Part shown: positions 19,801 to 28,498 of the stretch, in pieces | How positions within the stretch are numbered: position 1 is the first letter of the stretch | How the letters are laid out: every line of letters starts with the position of its first letter | Source of the DNA: Candidatus Babela massiliensis | GTDB lineage: Bacteria; Babelota; Babeliae; Babelales; Babelaceae | Length of the DNA stretch: 64,000 nucleotides | Direction of reading: 5' to 3' | Assembly: GCF_000513475.1 (NCBI RefSeq) | Contig: NC_023003.1 | Coordinates: 372,001-436,000, forward strand | Translations under genes and position numbers: made by a program | Notes under the pieces: generated by a model | What the model saw: the letters and a program-made list of their open reading frames with translations, nothing else | Databases searched by the model: none | What the model was told of the DNA's origin: nothing

Positions 19801-21652
19801 AATCATAATGACGATTTGTTTTAAATTCCGTCTTACTAGTTTGAGAGTCTTTAACATATTTACCAATTTCAAAATCTATACCATCACAGCCCTTACGTGG
19901 TGGTTGAGATTTTGCATTCAAATTTTTAGAAACTTTTTCAACTAAATCTTTAATTCTTTTATTATCAACCTTCTCTAAGTATTGCAAAATATCTTGATTT
20001 ATGCCACTTGTTGATTTTATTTTATTAGTTAAATCTTTTACCATCATTTTCATTGAAGCTTCACAAACTTCTTCATGAAAGTCTAAAATTTGAGATTCAA
20101 TTAATTCTTTTAAGCTATTTTCTACAAACTGTTCAATTGTATGAGTTCCTTTTGTTAGCTCTTTTTCAGCTTCTTTTATGAAAGAAGTAAATTTAGAATG
20201 CTCTCTAAGCGCGTCACAACAATCAGGTACAACTTGGTCTTTAGTAAGAGGTCTTCTTAACTTATCTCCTGGCCTAAAACAACCACTCTCTAATGCTGCA
20301 TCAGCTGCTACGCCTTCTATAACACTATTTACAGTTTCTTTACCTCGTTCTCCATATAAAACTCTGTTTTTTGGTTGAATTTTGTCTAATATAATTTTCC
20401 CCTCAGAGGATTTAGTATTTACATCTATTATCCTATTTTTATGTTTTAATGCTTTATAGTAGGGGTAAACTTTCTTAAAAAAAGAAGAAGATTTTATGAT
20501 ATTTGCTAACTTAGGAATACTATAATATACAGCAGCTTCTGCAACAAAAGCTCCTAGCTCTTTTTGTATAATTTCAGGAGTAGTTTCATTACAAGTTTTT
20601 TCAGTTTCTTCTTTAAAATTTCTAAACCATTCCGCAGTGTAACTTTCTCTAACTTTACCTTCAAGTTCTATTTTTTTTGTTAATAAGTTCTGATAATTCT
20701 TTTCAAAATCTACTCTTTGTTCAGAAGACAATTTAGAATTATTTTTTAGCTCTTTTTCAATAAAATTAATCGCACTATTTACACTTTCAAGAGGGCGAAC
20801 AACTTCAACTCTATGTGTTATATCTTTTAGAACAGCAGCACCAAGATTTGAACTACATAGTAAGTACATACCTTGTGCACCAAGTAGACCAAGATTAGCC
20901 TTAGGACTCAAATAGATTATACCTACTAAATTCAATATAGTTTGATGAAGATTATTAGTAAGCATATTTTGAACTTTATTCTTACCTCCTATCATCATAT
21001 TCTGAATAACAGGAATTAATGTTTCAGCAACATCATTATAAGAATCTAGATCAAATTCACTCCAATCCAAGTCTTTATCATTGATAAACCCTTTCAATAA
21101 AAAGTTAGCCGATTCTTTTGCTTTATTATCTTCATGAGTAAAATCTTTAAGCAAAACTTTCTTTTCAGGAGCATTAGATAAAACTTCTTCTAATAGATTT
21201 AATTCCTTTTCAGCAGCTGGAATATCATTTGCTTCTATTAAATTAACACATTGATACAAAAGGCAAACTGCAGTTCCTTGAAAAACTTTATCTTTCGTAT
21301 CGAAAAAATCTAAATTACTTTGAAGTAAATCTGCTAATCTCTCATAGCATTCAGCTTGCAATTCTGGCGTACTATGAGTTATTTGTTCTTTTATATTATC
21401 AACTATTTTTTGAGTTAGAGCTTGAGTTATACTTTGAGTTTCAGTAACCGTATCATTTTTAATTTCAGGAAACATCTTATTATTAGTAAAAGCACAACTT
21501 GCCATAGAATAATCAAAAAAACAATCTGCTGCTTTTTGTACTGCACTTTTAAATACTTGAGTAGCTTGGGTAGTAAAATTTAGTAACATACCAGATGCCT
21601 GATTAGGCACTAAAAGAAATACTAAAGATAATTTTTTAAATTTATTAAACAC
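16820..21652 (-). CDS. Giant exported hypothetical protein
   Basis: About 1610 aa and not recognised. A clear signal peptide (MFNKFKKLSLVFLLVPNQASG) is followed by a mainly helical protein. A hydrophobic patch lies at about residues 240-275 (NLVGIIYLSPKANLGLLGAQ). A cysteine-containing central part runs about 430-640 (DCCDALREH, RKGCDGIDFEIGKY, NRHYDCKVPRG), and an acidic, Ser/Asp/Gln-rich linker region lies around 760-1060. An ATG five codons upstream overlaps GGAGG; that GGAGG is 8 nt before a GTG at 21650-21652, which gives the better signal peptide. It is divergent from the ankyrin array and has a strong terminator. The size, export signal and lack of homology suggest a lineage-specific secreted factor. 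Confidence 0.75.
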   Translation of the reverse strand: MFNKFKKLSLVFLLVPNQASGMLLNFTTQATQVFKSAVQKAADCFFDYSMASCAFTNNKMFPEIKNDTVTETQSITQALTQKIVDNIKEQITHSTPELQAECYERLADLLQSNLDFFDTKDKVFQGTAVCLLYQCVNLIEANDIPAAEKELNLLEEVLSNAPEKKVLLKDFTHEDNKAKESANFLLKGFINDKDLDWSEFDLDSYNDVAETLIPVIQNMMIGGKNKVQNMLTNNLHQTILNLVGIIYLSPKANLGLLGAQGMYLLCSSNLGAAVLKDITHRVEVVRPLESVNSAINFIEKELKNNSKLSSEQRVDFEKNYQNLLTKKIELEGKVRESYTAEWFRNFKEETEKTCNETTPEIIQKELGAFVAEAAVYYSIPKLANIIKSSSFFKKVYPYYKALKHKNRIIDVNTKSSEGKIILDKIQPKNRVLYGERGKETVNSVIEGVAADAALESGCFRPGDKLRRPLTKDQVVPDCCDALREHSKFTSFIKEAEKELTKGTHTIEQFVENSLKELIESQILDFHEEVCEASMKMMVKDLTNKIKSTSGINQDILQYLEKVDNKRIKDLVEKVSKNLNAKSQPPRKGCDGIDFEIGKYVKDSQTSKTEFKTNRHYDCKVPRGNNYLKDEVKRDFNPIDFVQNLKIKPKEELIIGLFLVNEEEAKVIIKEFFDNFNTHVSETILVFSKYTSKELMNLAEQYGFKIAKTKYYFLQNTPRVIPLRNPLLDPDQTPIFTKPYQYFALALKNVFNFFKSFNESQEKIEQCASSDDEAEDDLDRYNFSSNQLTWISIADSADDYTLPESMAEFGQSIISQDEPDKSNQENQAYNNYIDNIKKAVDQIEYKILKERRVNVSLNSMSYEIACDVLQEMNSRSTLINYSDRIQLLFTPEKLSEFQSFHSTSMPKIPFAMNCVDLDAITEISKINTSNISECLNPISRYLKNFTNQYQSKQAISTQIPEQINNKEDSNQIDKTRAELLSNERTEELKINDNSQTGVESISLIPADYGFDRKSEFDDSQEVQQDSAKSGNDLKTTPVPLSDKSKSKKPIASQVPDIRFGYGYRSEILQVDTSELGVMINENIHDYLMANKPEYREKYYAMMNESIDLAIATNSSGSNYENGNSPLLTRFRLAYLVTDKLTFGKAFNKLRDDLLEMYFDYKTGRIKDICLDYEPTKRILDFIYDLSGSKEFYENLLKKASKLYGFKEVLRENKYLWPKNFNAESKRPLPIKSNRDLRFMKLIKENPKSKQFLGIIKLLNDHSFAKAKETISNIKCSSLDREALDITYRLFFVDAHNKDGIYKGFIHDPILKTLTPEFYDKNRVNFRSIESYNSMLLYRHIWAGELAKLFGIKDLYNNSVIKEYVYGLIDQEALLKTLRNPEIKNEEQIMSNLLELISKNLDKQIKSLINLSSNSESSDERRAYYAFFNDYGVLKNLTNNKLLEQRNLPKILSTEKAKILRKYLNCTLSHDFSDKGMIYATQILDYIIAAANCLESNNSKSKQYANIVHGIYNALVFTQTDKTILLCSSDFLEKYEDIERQGVQDMYIDIVSQCINFTYSASTTKDYYSRCAQVKKIISQASICQELLKDGNIKEAKFKADILIKSLYQIIQ

Positions 21653-21843
21653 GCTTATAGCCTCCATTAATTTAAATTGTTTTTCTCACTGAATTTAATT
21701 TTAACGTTAATTGCAAAAAATGTCTATTGGATTTTTATTTTTATTCAGTAATATATTTAGTAATAGTGGTTTATATTTACAAAATTTTCTTTTTTGTTAA
21801 TAATTAGCATTGGAATAAAAAATGAAAACAAGGAAAAAGCTAT

Positions 21844-24459
21844 ATGGCAAATAAATTAGTAAAAAGTGAATTAATGTATGCAGTTCTTGAAAATAATATT
21901 AAAGAAGTAGAAACTCTCTTAAATCAAGGTGTTGATGTAAATTTTCAAGATGCATTAGGTTATACTGCTCTTATGCACACTGTTGAATTGAATTACAAGC
22001 CTATTGCTCAATTACTTATTGATCATGGTGCTGATGTTAATATTAAAAATAATGTTGGATTTTCACCACTGATGCACGCTGTTTATTTTTCCCAAGATAA
22101 AAATCTAGCAAAATTTCTTCTTGATAATAAAGCAAATCCTAATGATGCGTTTACGCTTGCTGTTATCAAACAAAATGAAGACCTAATCAAACTTTTAATT
22201 GAATATAATACCGATATTAATTCAAAAGATCCTTTTACTGGTAAGACCGCTTTAATGTGGTCTCTTTATTTTTACTATACTACCTATCTTGGATACATTC
22301 CTCTTGATTTTGCCTTTCATCAGTGTTTTAGCTATATTATTCTTGAGACATATTTTCCTAGTCTATGGCATGATAGAGAAAAACAGTTAAAATTTATGTC
22401 TTTTCTATTTCAACAAAATTCTATAAATGTTAATACTATTGATAATTACGGATACAATGCTTTAATTATTGCCACAAAGCTTGATAATAAGTATTTTTCT
22501 AGATATAATGTTAAGACTCATATATTAAAAGATAAACTTGAAAAATTAGACAATAACTCCAAAGAATATAAAACTATAAAATATGAATTAGATGAACTAA
22601 CATATTCTCCTGATTTAGTTAAATTTTTTCTTGATCAAAAGAATTATACTTTTGATCTAAATTATAAAAATTCCCTAAATAGCAATCCCTTAATATACAC
22701 TATAAAATACTATAATCCTTACCTAATTAAATTATTTTTGAATTATAAGCAAGACACCTATACAATTGATATTAATAATCTTAAAGATAGTAATGGAATA
22801 AATATACTACGTAGATCAATATTAGATGAGGATATTGAAACCGTAAAACAAATTTTGCAATATAAATACCATACTTATAATATAGATCTTTATTCTGAAG
22901 ATAAAAGAGGTCGTAATATTATAATAGAAGCGATTGAAAGTGATAGTTTAGAGATTTTAAACCTTATCCTAAATTACAAGAAAGAAACTATTACTATTGA
23001 CCTTAATAAAAAATACAATATTTTTCTTAGCAACAATGATACTTTTATTACAACCGCATTAATATCAGCTATGGAGACAAGAAACACCGAAATAGTAAAA
23101 TTAATACTAAATTATAAATCTGAATTTATTATCCTAGATGTTAATGCTACTGATAATTTTAATGGTACAGCATTAATATATGCGTCTGAAGAAAATAAAG
23201 TTGATATGGTAAAATTAATATTAGATTATAAATCAGATATTATTACTGTTGATATAAATCGAAAACTCAATACCATTGAATACACAGCCTTACTATTTGC
23301 AGTTATCAATAATAATTTAGATATAGTTAAATTATTATTTAATTATAAATCAGATATTATTACTGTTGATATAAATCAAACTCAAAAAGTAACACGCTTT
23401 GAACGAATTCCTAAAAATCGTACACTTATCCTTATTGCTGCTATGAATAACAACACTGAAATAATTGATTTACTTTTAAATTATAAATCAGAGCAAATAA
23501 CATTTGATTTAAATATGCCTGATGTTAGTAATATGATAGCTTTACTTTGGGCTATCAAAAATAACAATATCGATATAGTAAATTCTCTACTAAATTATAA
23601 ACATGATACATATACTATAGATATTAACTTCATAGGGCCCTATAATCAAACTGCTTTAATTTGGGCTGTTAAAAATAATAATACTGCGATTGTCAAAGCT
23701 CTTCTTAATTATAAAACTACTGTCGATATTAACTTTAGAGATAAATATGATAAAAGTGCTTTAAGTTGGGCTATTGGTAATCAAAATACCGAAATAATAG
23801 AACTACTATTAAGTTATCAAAAAGATAATTATATTATAGATCTTAATTACCTAGATAAAAATCAAGATAATTATTTAATTTTAGCAACTAAAACTAATAA
23901 TGTAAAAATTGTCCAATTGATTCTCAATTATCGTGTTAAGGATTATATAATTAATATTAATAGCCAAGATAAACATGGCAAAACTGCTTTAATTTATGCT
24001 ATTGAAAAAAATAATATAGATATCGTTAAAGCTCTTTTAAATTATAAACAACAAATTATTGACATCAATTTACAAGATCATAATAAATCTAATGCTTTAA
24101 TGTACTCTATATCTAAAAACAATTTTGATATTGTTAAAATGCTTTTAAACTATAACTATACTATCGATTTAGATATAAAAAATAGTAATGGCAGAACTGC
24201 TTTAATGATCGCATCTAAGAAAAATAATATTGATATAGTTAATCTTATTCTTAATTATACAATTAAACCTAATATTGATGCCCAAGATTTTTATGGCTAC
24301 ACAGCTCTTATTATAACTACGAGAAAAAATAATATCGAAGCAGTAAAAGCTCTTTTAGATCATAATGCTAATAAATCGATTAAAGATAATTATTTTCATA
24401 CCGCTTTAGATTACGCCAAAGAGCTAAAAATTAGCAAGTTAATTAAGTTTCTTTCATAA
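21844..24459 (+). CDS. Ankyrin-repeat protein, array unit 1 (type A)
   Basis: 871 aa made almost entirely of ankyrin-like repeats. The N-terminal third has canonical 33-residue units (GADVNIKNNVGFSPLMHAV). From about residue 250 the units lengthen to roughly 35-38 residues, each ending LLNYKxxxxTxDIN, with the usual TALIWA/ALMYS helix starts. A Tyr/Phe-rich insertion at about 130-180 (YFYYTTYLGYIPLDFAFHQC) interrupts the stack. There is no signal peptide or membrane segment. AAGGA precedes the ATG, the only strong ribosome-binding site of the array's ankyrin genes. The partner gene follows after 28 bp. Ankyrin stacks bind proteins; a host-directed or partner-bound role is inference. Confidence 0.92.
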   Translation: MANKLVKSELMYAVLENNIKEVETLLNQGVDVNFQDALGYTALMHTVELNYKPIAQLLIDHGADVNIKNNVGFSPLMHAVYFSQDKNLAKFLLDNKANPNDAFTLAVIKQNEDLIKLLIEYNTDINSKDPFTGKTALMWSLYFYYTTYLGYIPLDFAFHQCFSYIILETYFPSLWHDREKQLKFMSFLFQQNSINVNTIDNYGYNALIIATKLDNKYFSRYNVKTHILKDKLEKLDNNSKEYKTIKYELDELTYSPDLVKFFLDQKNYTFDLNYKNSLNSNPLIYTIKYYNPYLIKLFLNYKQDTYTIDINNLKDSNGINILRRSILDEDIETVKQILQYKYHTYNIDLYSEDKRGRNIIIEAIESDSLEILNLILNYKKETITIDLNKKYNIFLSNNDTFITTALISAMETRNTEIVKLILNYKSEFIILDVNATDNFNGTALIYASEENKVDMVKLILDYKSDIITVDINRKLNTIEYTALLFAVINNNLDIVKLLFNYKSDIITVDINQTQKVTRFERIPKNRTLILIAAMNNNTEIIDLLLNYKSEQITFDLNMPDVSNMIALLWAIKNNNIDIVNSLLNYKHDTYTIDINFIGPYNQTALIWAVKNNNTAIVKALLNYKTTVDINFRDKYDKSALSWAIGNQNTEIIELLLSYQKDNYIIDLNYLDKNQDNYLILATKTNNVKIVQLILNYRVKDYIININSQDKHGKTALIYAIEKNNIDIVKALLNYKQQIIDINLQDHNKSNALMYSISKNNFDIVKMLLNYNYTIDLDIKNSNGRTALMIASKKNNIDIVNLILNYTIKPNIDAQDFYGYTALIITTRKNNIEAVKALLDHNANKSIKDNYFHTALDYAKELKISKLIKFLS

Positions 24460-24487
24460 AAATCTATAAACATTTTCAAAGGATATT

Positions 24488-25207
24488 ATGTTTCCATATA
24501 GAATTGTATCTGATTATATACTTTATATACAATTTAGAAAGAATCTAAAAATTTTAGCTCCTCCTCTTTGGATCTTAGAGATCTTAAAAAAAGATCTTAT
24601 TTATCTTATTGAAGAAAATAAGGTAGAAGTTAATTCAGATTTAACAAGATTCATTCAAAGACTAAATAAAAAAGTTGATAAAAGCTATCTAAAGCGCATA
24701 GAACGTCAAGATAGGAACCCTTTAAATTACTCATCTTATTCTTTTACTTTAAAATTTCCTTATACAGGAGATAACCTAACTACCTTTGTTAATTTAGTTG
24801 AATTAGCTGTTAAAAAAGGTATACATCAAGGTTCATACGAAATAGATCTTGAAACACTAAAGAAGTTTGAAAAGGATATTGAAAGTTTTATCAGAGTTCA
24901 AACTCATCGCCAAAACAATACACTTTTAAGAAAACTTGATAAAGAAGATTTACTCTTAAGCGAATTCGCTGAAGTAATAGAATTTATTAATGAAAAAGAA
25001 TATAAAATAGTTACTACTGCCAATTTTCCTCTTTATGGTATTTTTCTAGATGAGAGATTTACACTTATGCATCATATGCTTTATTTATTAAACTCAAGAA
25101 CCAATATGGTAATTAAATTTAGAGATACAGTAAAAGACATTCTGGATGATCATAATAAAAAATCCCAATCTTGGCTATATCGTATGTTTGGATGGTTAGA
25201 ATGGTAA
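24488..25207 (+). CDS. Conserved array partner protein, unit 1
   Basis: 239 aa, no family recognised and no signal peptide. It opens MFPYRIVSDYILYIQFRKNL, continues with LAPPLWILEILKKDL, and ends SWLYRMFGWLEW. All four copies in the window are nearly identical except around residues 135-165, where units 1 and 3 carry FIRVQTHRQNN and units 2 and 4 a shorter FRNLQS version. AAAGGA lies close before the ATG. The last 7 bp overlap the start of the next ankyrin gene, so partner and following ankyrin gene are probably translationally coupled. Constant co-occurrence suggests it works with the ankyrin protein, for example as a binding partner or chaperone (inference). Confidence 0.85.
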   Translation: MFPYRIVSDYILYIQFRKNLKILAPPLWILEILKKDLIYLIEENKVEVNSDLTRFIQRLNKKVDKSYLKRIERQDRNPLNYSSYSFTLKFPYTGDNLTTFVNLVELAVKKGIHQGSYEIDLETLKKFEKDIESFIRVQTHRQNNTLLRKLDKEDLLLSEFAEVIEFINEKEYKIVTTANFPLYGIFLDERFTLMHHMLYLLNSRTNMVIKFRDTVKDILDDHNKKSQSWLYRMFGWLEW

Positions 25208-27780
25208 CAAATAAATTAGTAAAAAGTGAATTAATGTATGCAGTTCTTGAAAATAATATTAAAGAAGTAGAAACTCTCTTAAATCAAGGTGTTGATGTAA
25301 ATTTTCAAGATGCATTAGGTTACGCTGCTCTTATGCATGCTGTTGAATTGAATTATAAGTCTATTTCCAAATTGCTTATCGATCATGGTGCTGATGTTAA
25401 TATTAAAAACAATATTGGATTTTCACCATTGATGCATGTTGTTTATTTTTCTCAAGATAAATATATGGCAAAATTTCTTCTTGATAATAAAGCAAATGCT
25501 GATGATGCATTTACACTTGCTGTTATCAAACAAAATGAAGAACTAATTAAACTTTTAATTGAATATAATACCGATATTAATTCAAAAGATCCTTTTACTG
25601 GTAAGACCGCTTTAATGTGGTCTCTTTATTTTTACTATACTACCTATCTTGGATACATTCCTCTTGATTTTGCCTTTCATCAGTGTTTTAGCTATATTAT
25701 TCTTGAGACATATTTTCCTAGTCTATGGCATGATAGAGAAAAGCAGTTAAAATTTATGTCTTTTCTATTTCAACAAAGTTCTATAGATGTTAACACTATT
25801 GATAATTATGGATACAATGCTTTAATGATTGCTACAAAGCTTGATAATAAGTATTTTTCTAGGTATAACGTTAAGACTCATATATTAAAAGATAAACTTG
25901 AAAAATTAGACAATAACTCCAATGAATATAAAACTATAAAATCTGAGTTAGATAAACTAGCATATTCTCCTGATCTAGTTCAATTTTTTCTTGATGGTAA
26001 TAATAAATTTGATATCAATTACAAAAATAAGCTTCAAAGCAATAGCTTAATATATTCATTAAAATATTACAATCCTTATTTAATTGACCTATTTTTAAAC
26101 TATAATAAAAATACTTTTACTCTCGACCTTAATAACCTAAAAGATAATTATGGAAATAATACTTTAAATAAAGCAATATTAAATAAAGACAAAGAAACTA
26201 TAAGACAAGTTTTAAACTATAACATAGATCTCTCTATAGAAAACAAGCGAGGCGAAGATGCAATATTAAATTCCATTCGAGCTAATGATAAAGAAATAGT
26301 TAATCTTATTTTGAACTACAAGAAGAATATCTACGAGCTTAACTTAAACAAAAAATATAAATCAGGAACTACGGTATTAATAAGTGCAATATTCCATAGG
26401 ATAAATTCTGATATAATTAGATCAATTTTAGATTATAAGAAAGATACTTATATTATTGATATAAATACTACAACTAATAATCATGAAACCGCATTAATAT
26501 ATGCATGTCAAAATAATAATACAGAAACAGTTAAGCTGCTATTAAACTATAAACCTAATATAATTACACTCAATATTAATAACAAATCTAAGGTTTATGG
26601 ATACTCAGCTTTACTATTTGCAGTTATCAATAACAATTTAGATATAGTTAAATTATTACTTGATTATAAACCAGACATTATTACTGTTAATGTAAATCAA
26701 ATACAAAAAGTAACACGTTTTGAAAGAATTCCTAAAAATCGTACACTTATCCTTATTGCTACAATGAATAACAATACTGAAATGATTGATTTACTTTTAA
26801 ATTATAAATCAGAGCAAATAACACTTGATTTAAATATGCCTGATGTTAGTAATATGACAGCTTTACTTTGGGCTATCAAGAATAACAATATCGATATAGT
26901 AAATTCTCTACTAAATTATAAATATGATAAATATACTATAGATATTAATTTTATAGGACTCTATAATCAAACCGCTTTAATTTGGGCCGTTAAAAACAAT
27001 CACAGCGAAATTGTAAGAGCTCTTCTTAATTATAAAACTACTATCGATATTAACTTTAGAGATAAATATGATAAAAGTGCTTTAAGCTGGGCTATTTATA
27101 ATCAAAATACCGAAATAATAGAACTATTATTAAGTTATCAAAAAGATAATTATATTATAGATCTTAATTACCTAGATAAAAATCAAGATACTTATTTAAT
27201 TTTAGCAACTAAAATTAATAATGTAAAAATTGTCCAATTGATTCTCAATTATCGTGTTAAGGATTATATAATTAATATTAATAGCCAAGATAAACATGGC
27301 AAAACTGCTTTAATTTATGCTATTGAAAAAAATAATATTGATATAGTTAAAGCTCTTTTAAATTATAAATATCAGATCATTGACATTAATTTACAAGACC
27401 ATAATAAATCTAATGCTTTAATGTACTCTATATCTAAAAACAATTTTGATATTGTTAAAATGCTTTTAAACTATAACTATACTATCGATTTAGATATAAA
27501 AAATAGTAATGGCAGAACTGCTTTAATGATCGCATCTAAGAAAAATAATATTGATATAGTTAATCTTATTCTTAATTACAAAATTAAACCTAATATTGAT
27601 GCCCAAGATTTTTATGGCTATACAGCTCTTATTATAGCTACAAGAAGAAATAATATTGAAGCAGTAAAAGCTCTTTTAGATCATAATGCTAATAAATCGA
27701 TTAAAGATAATTATTTTTATACTGCTTTAGATTACGCCAAAGAGCTAAAAATTAGCCAGTTAATTAAGTTACTTTCATAA
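25201..27780 (+). CDS. Ankyrin-repeat protein, array unit 2 (type B)
   Basis: 859 aa from the ATG at 25201, which overlaps the partner stop by 7 bp; the product starts MVTNKLVKSE, aligning with MANKLVKSE of unit 1, so upstream TTG or ATG codons in frame are unlikely starts. Repeat layout is as in unit 1, but the middle (about residues 255-410) is a different version: FDINYKNKLQSNSLIYSL, LDLNNLKDNYGNNTLNKA and a unit with IENKRGEDAILNS. This version is shared only with unit 4. The last roughly 350 residues are nearly the same in all units. No strong Shine-Dalgarno is seen, so expression probably depends on coupling to the upstream partner gene. Confidence 0.9.
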   Translation: MVTNKLVKSELMYAVLENNIKEVETLLNQGVDVNFQDALGYAALMHAVELNYKSISKLLIDHGADVNIKNNIGFSPLMHVVYFSQDKYMAKFLLDNKANADDAFTLAVIKQNEELIKLLIEYNTDINSKDPFTGKTALMWSLYFYYTTYLGYIPLDFAFHQCFSYIILETYFPSLWHDREKQLKFMSFLFQQSSIDVNTIDNYGYNALMIATKLDNKYFSRYNVKTHILKDKLEKLDNNSNEYKTIKSELDKLAYSPDLVQFFLDGNNKFDINYKNKLQSNSLIYSLKYYNPYLIDLFLNYNKNTFTLDLNNLKDNYGNNTLNKAILNKDKETIRQVLNYNIDLSIENKRGEDAILNSIRANDKEIVNLILNYKKNIYELNLNKKYKSGTTVLISAIFHRINSDIIRSILDYKKDTYIIDINTTTNNHETALIYACQNNNTETVKLLLNYKPNIITLNINNKSKVYGYSALLFAVINNNLDIVKLLLDYKPDIITVNVNQIQKVTRFERIPKNRTLILIATMNNNTEMIDLLLNYKSEQITLDLNMPDVSNMTALLWAIKNNNIDIVNSLLNYKYDKYTIDINFIGLYNQTALIWAVKNNHSEIVRALLNYKTTIDINFRDKYDKSALSWAIYNQNTEIIELLLSYQKDNYIIDLNYLDKNQDTYLILATKINNVKIVQLILNYRVKDYIININSQDKHGKTALIYAIEKNNIDIVKALLNYKYQIIDINLQDHNKSNALMYSISKNNFDIVKMLLNYNYTIDLDIKNSNGRTALMIASKKNNIDIVNLILNYKIKPNIDAQDFYGYTALIIATRRNNIEAVKALLDHNANKSIKDNYFYTALDYAKELKISQLIKLLS

Positions 27781-27808
27781 AAATCTATAAACATTTTCAA
27801 AGGATATT

Positions 27809-28498
27809 ATGTTTCCATATAGAATTGTATCTGATTATATACTTTATATACAATTTAGAAAAAATTTAAAAATTTTAGCACCTCCTCTTTGGATCTTAGA
27901 AATCTTAAAAAAAGATATTCTTTATCTTATTGAAGAAAATAAGATAAAAGTTAGTCCAAATTTAACAAGATTTATTCAAAGACTAAATAAAAATGTTGAT
28001 AAAAGCTATCTAAAGTCCATAGAACATCAAGATCGGAATCCCTTAAATTACTCATCTTATTCTTTTACTTTAAAATTTCCCTATACAGGAGATAACCTAA
28101 CTACTTTTGTTAATTTAGTTGAATTGGCTGTTAAAAAAGGCATACATCAAGGTTCATATGAGATTGATCTTGAAACACTAAAGAAGTTTGAAAAGGATAT
28201 TGAAAAATTTAGAAACCTTCAAAGTACCCGCCAAGAAGATTTACTCTTAAGCGAATCTGCCGAAGTAATAGAATTTATTAATGAAAAAGAATATAAAATA
28301 GTTTCTACTGCTAACTTTCTTCTTTATGGTATTTTTCTAGATGAGAGATTTACACTTATGCATCATATGCTTTATTTATTAAACTCAAGAACCAATATGG
28401 TAATTAAATTTAGAGATACAGTAAAAGACATTCTGGATGATCATAATAAAAAATCCCAATCTTGGCTATATCGTATGTTTGGATGGTTAGAATGGTAA
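27809..28498 (+). CDS. Conserved array partner protein, unit 2
   Basis: 229 aa, short version of the partner. It matches unit 1 over its length except for a 10-residue deletion and altered segment near residue 140 (KFRNLQSTRQEDLLLSE replacing the FIRVQTHRQNN type) and scattered substitutions. It starts 28 bp after the ankyrin stop with the same AAAGGATATT leader, and its 3' end overlaps the next ankyrin gene by 7 bp. No known domain; predicted mixed alpha/beta, with an amphipathic aromatic C-terminus (WLYRMFGWLEW). Confidence 0.85.
   Translation: MFPYRIVSDYILYIQFRKNLKILAPPLWILEILKKDILYLIEENKIKVSPNLTRFIQRLNKNVDKSYLKSIEHQDRNPLNYSSYSFTLKFPYTGDNLTTFVNLVELAVKKGIHQGSYEIDLETLKKFEKDIEKFRNLQSTRQEDLLLSESAEVIEFINEKEYKIVSTANFLLYGIFLDERFTLMHHMLYLLNSRTNMVIKFRDTVKDILDDHNKKSQSWLYRMFGWLEW

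Noticed and set aside
25171-25200. Earlier in-frame starts (TTG/ATG) for array ankyrin genes
   Set aside because: They lie inside the partner gene; the ATG at 25201 (and its equivalents) aligns with the start of unit 1, which has its own ribosome-binding site.
24488-25207. F-box-like reading of the partner N-terminus (LAPPLWILEILKKDL), which would make the array resemble poxvirus ankyrin/F-box pairs
   Set aside because: Only a short Pro/Leu/Ile pattern matches; the remaining F-box positions are not recognisable. Kept as a question for structure prediction, not as a call.
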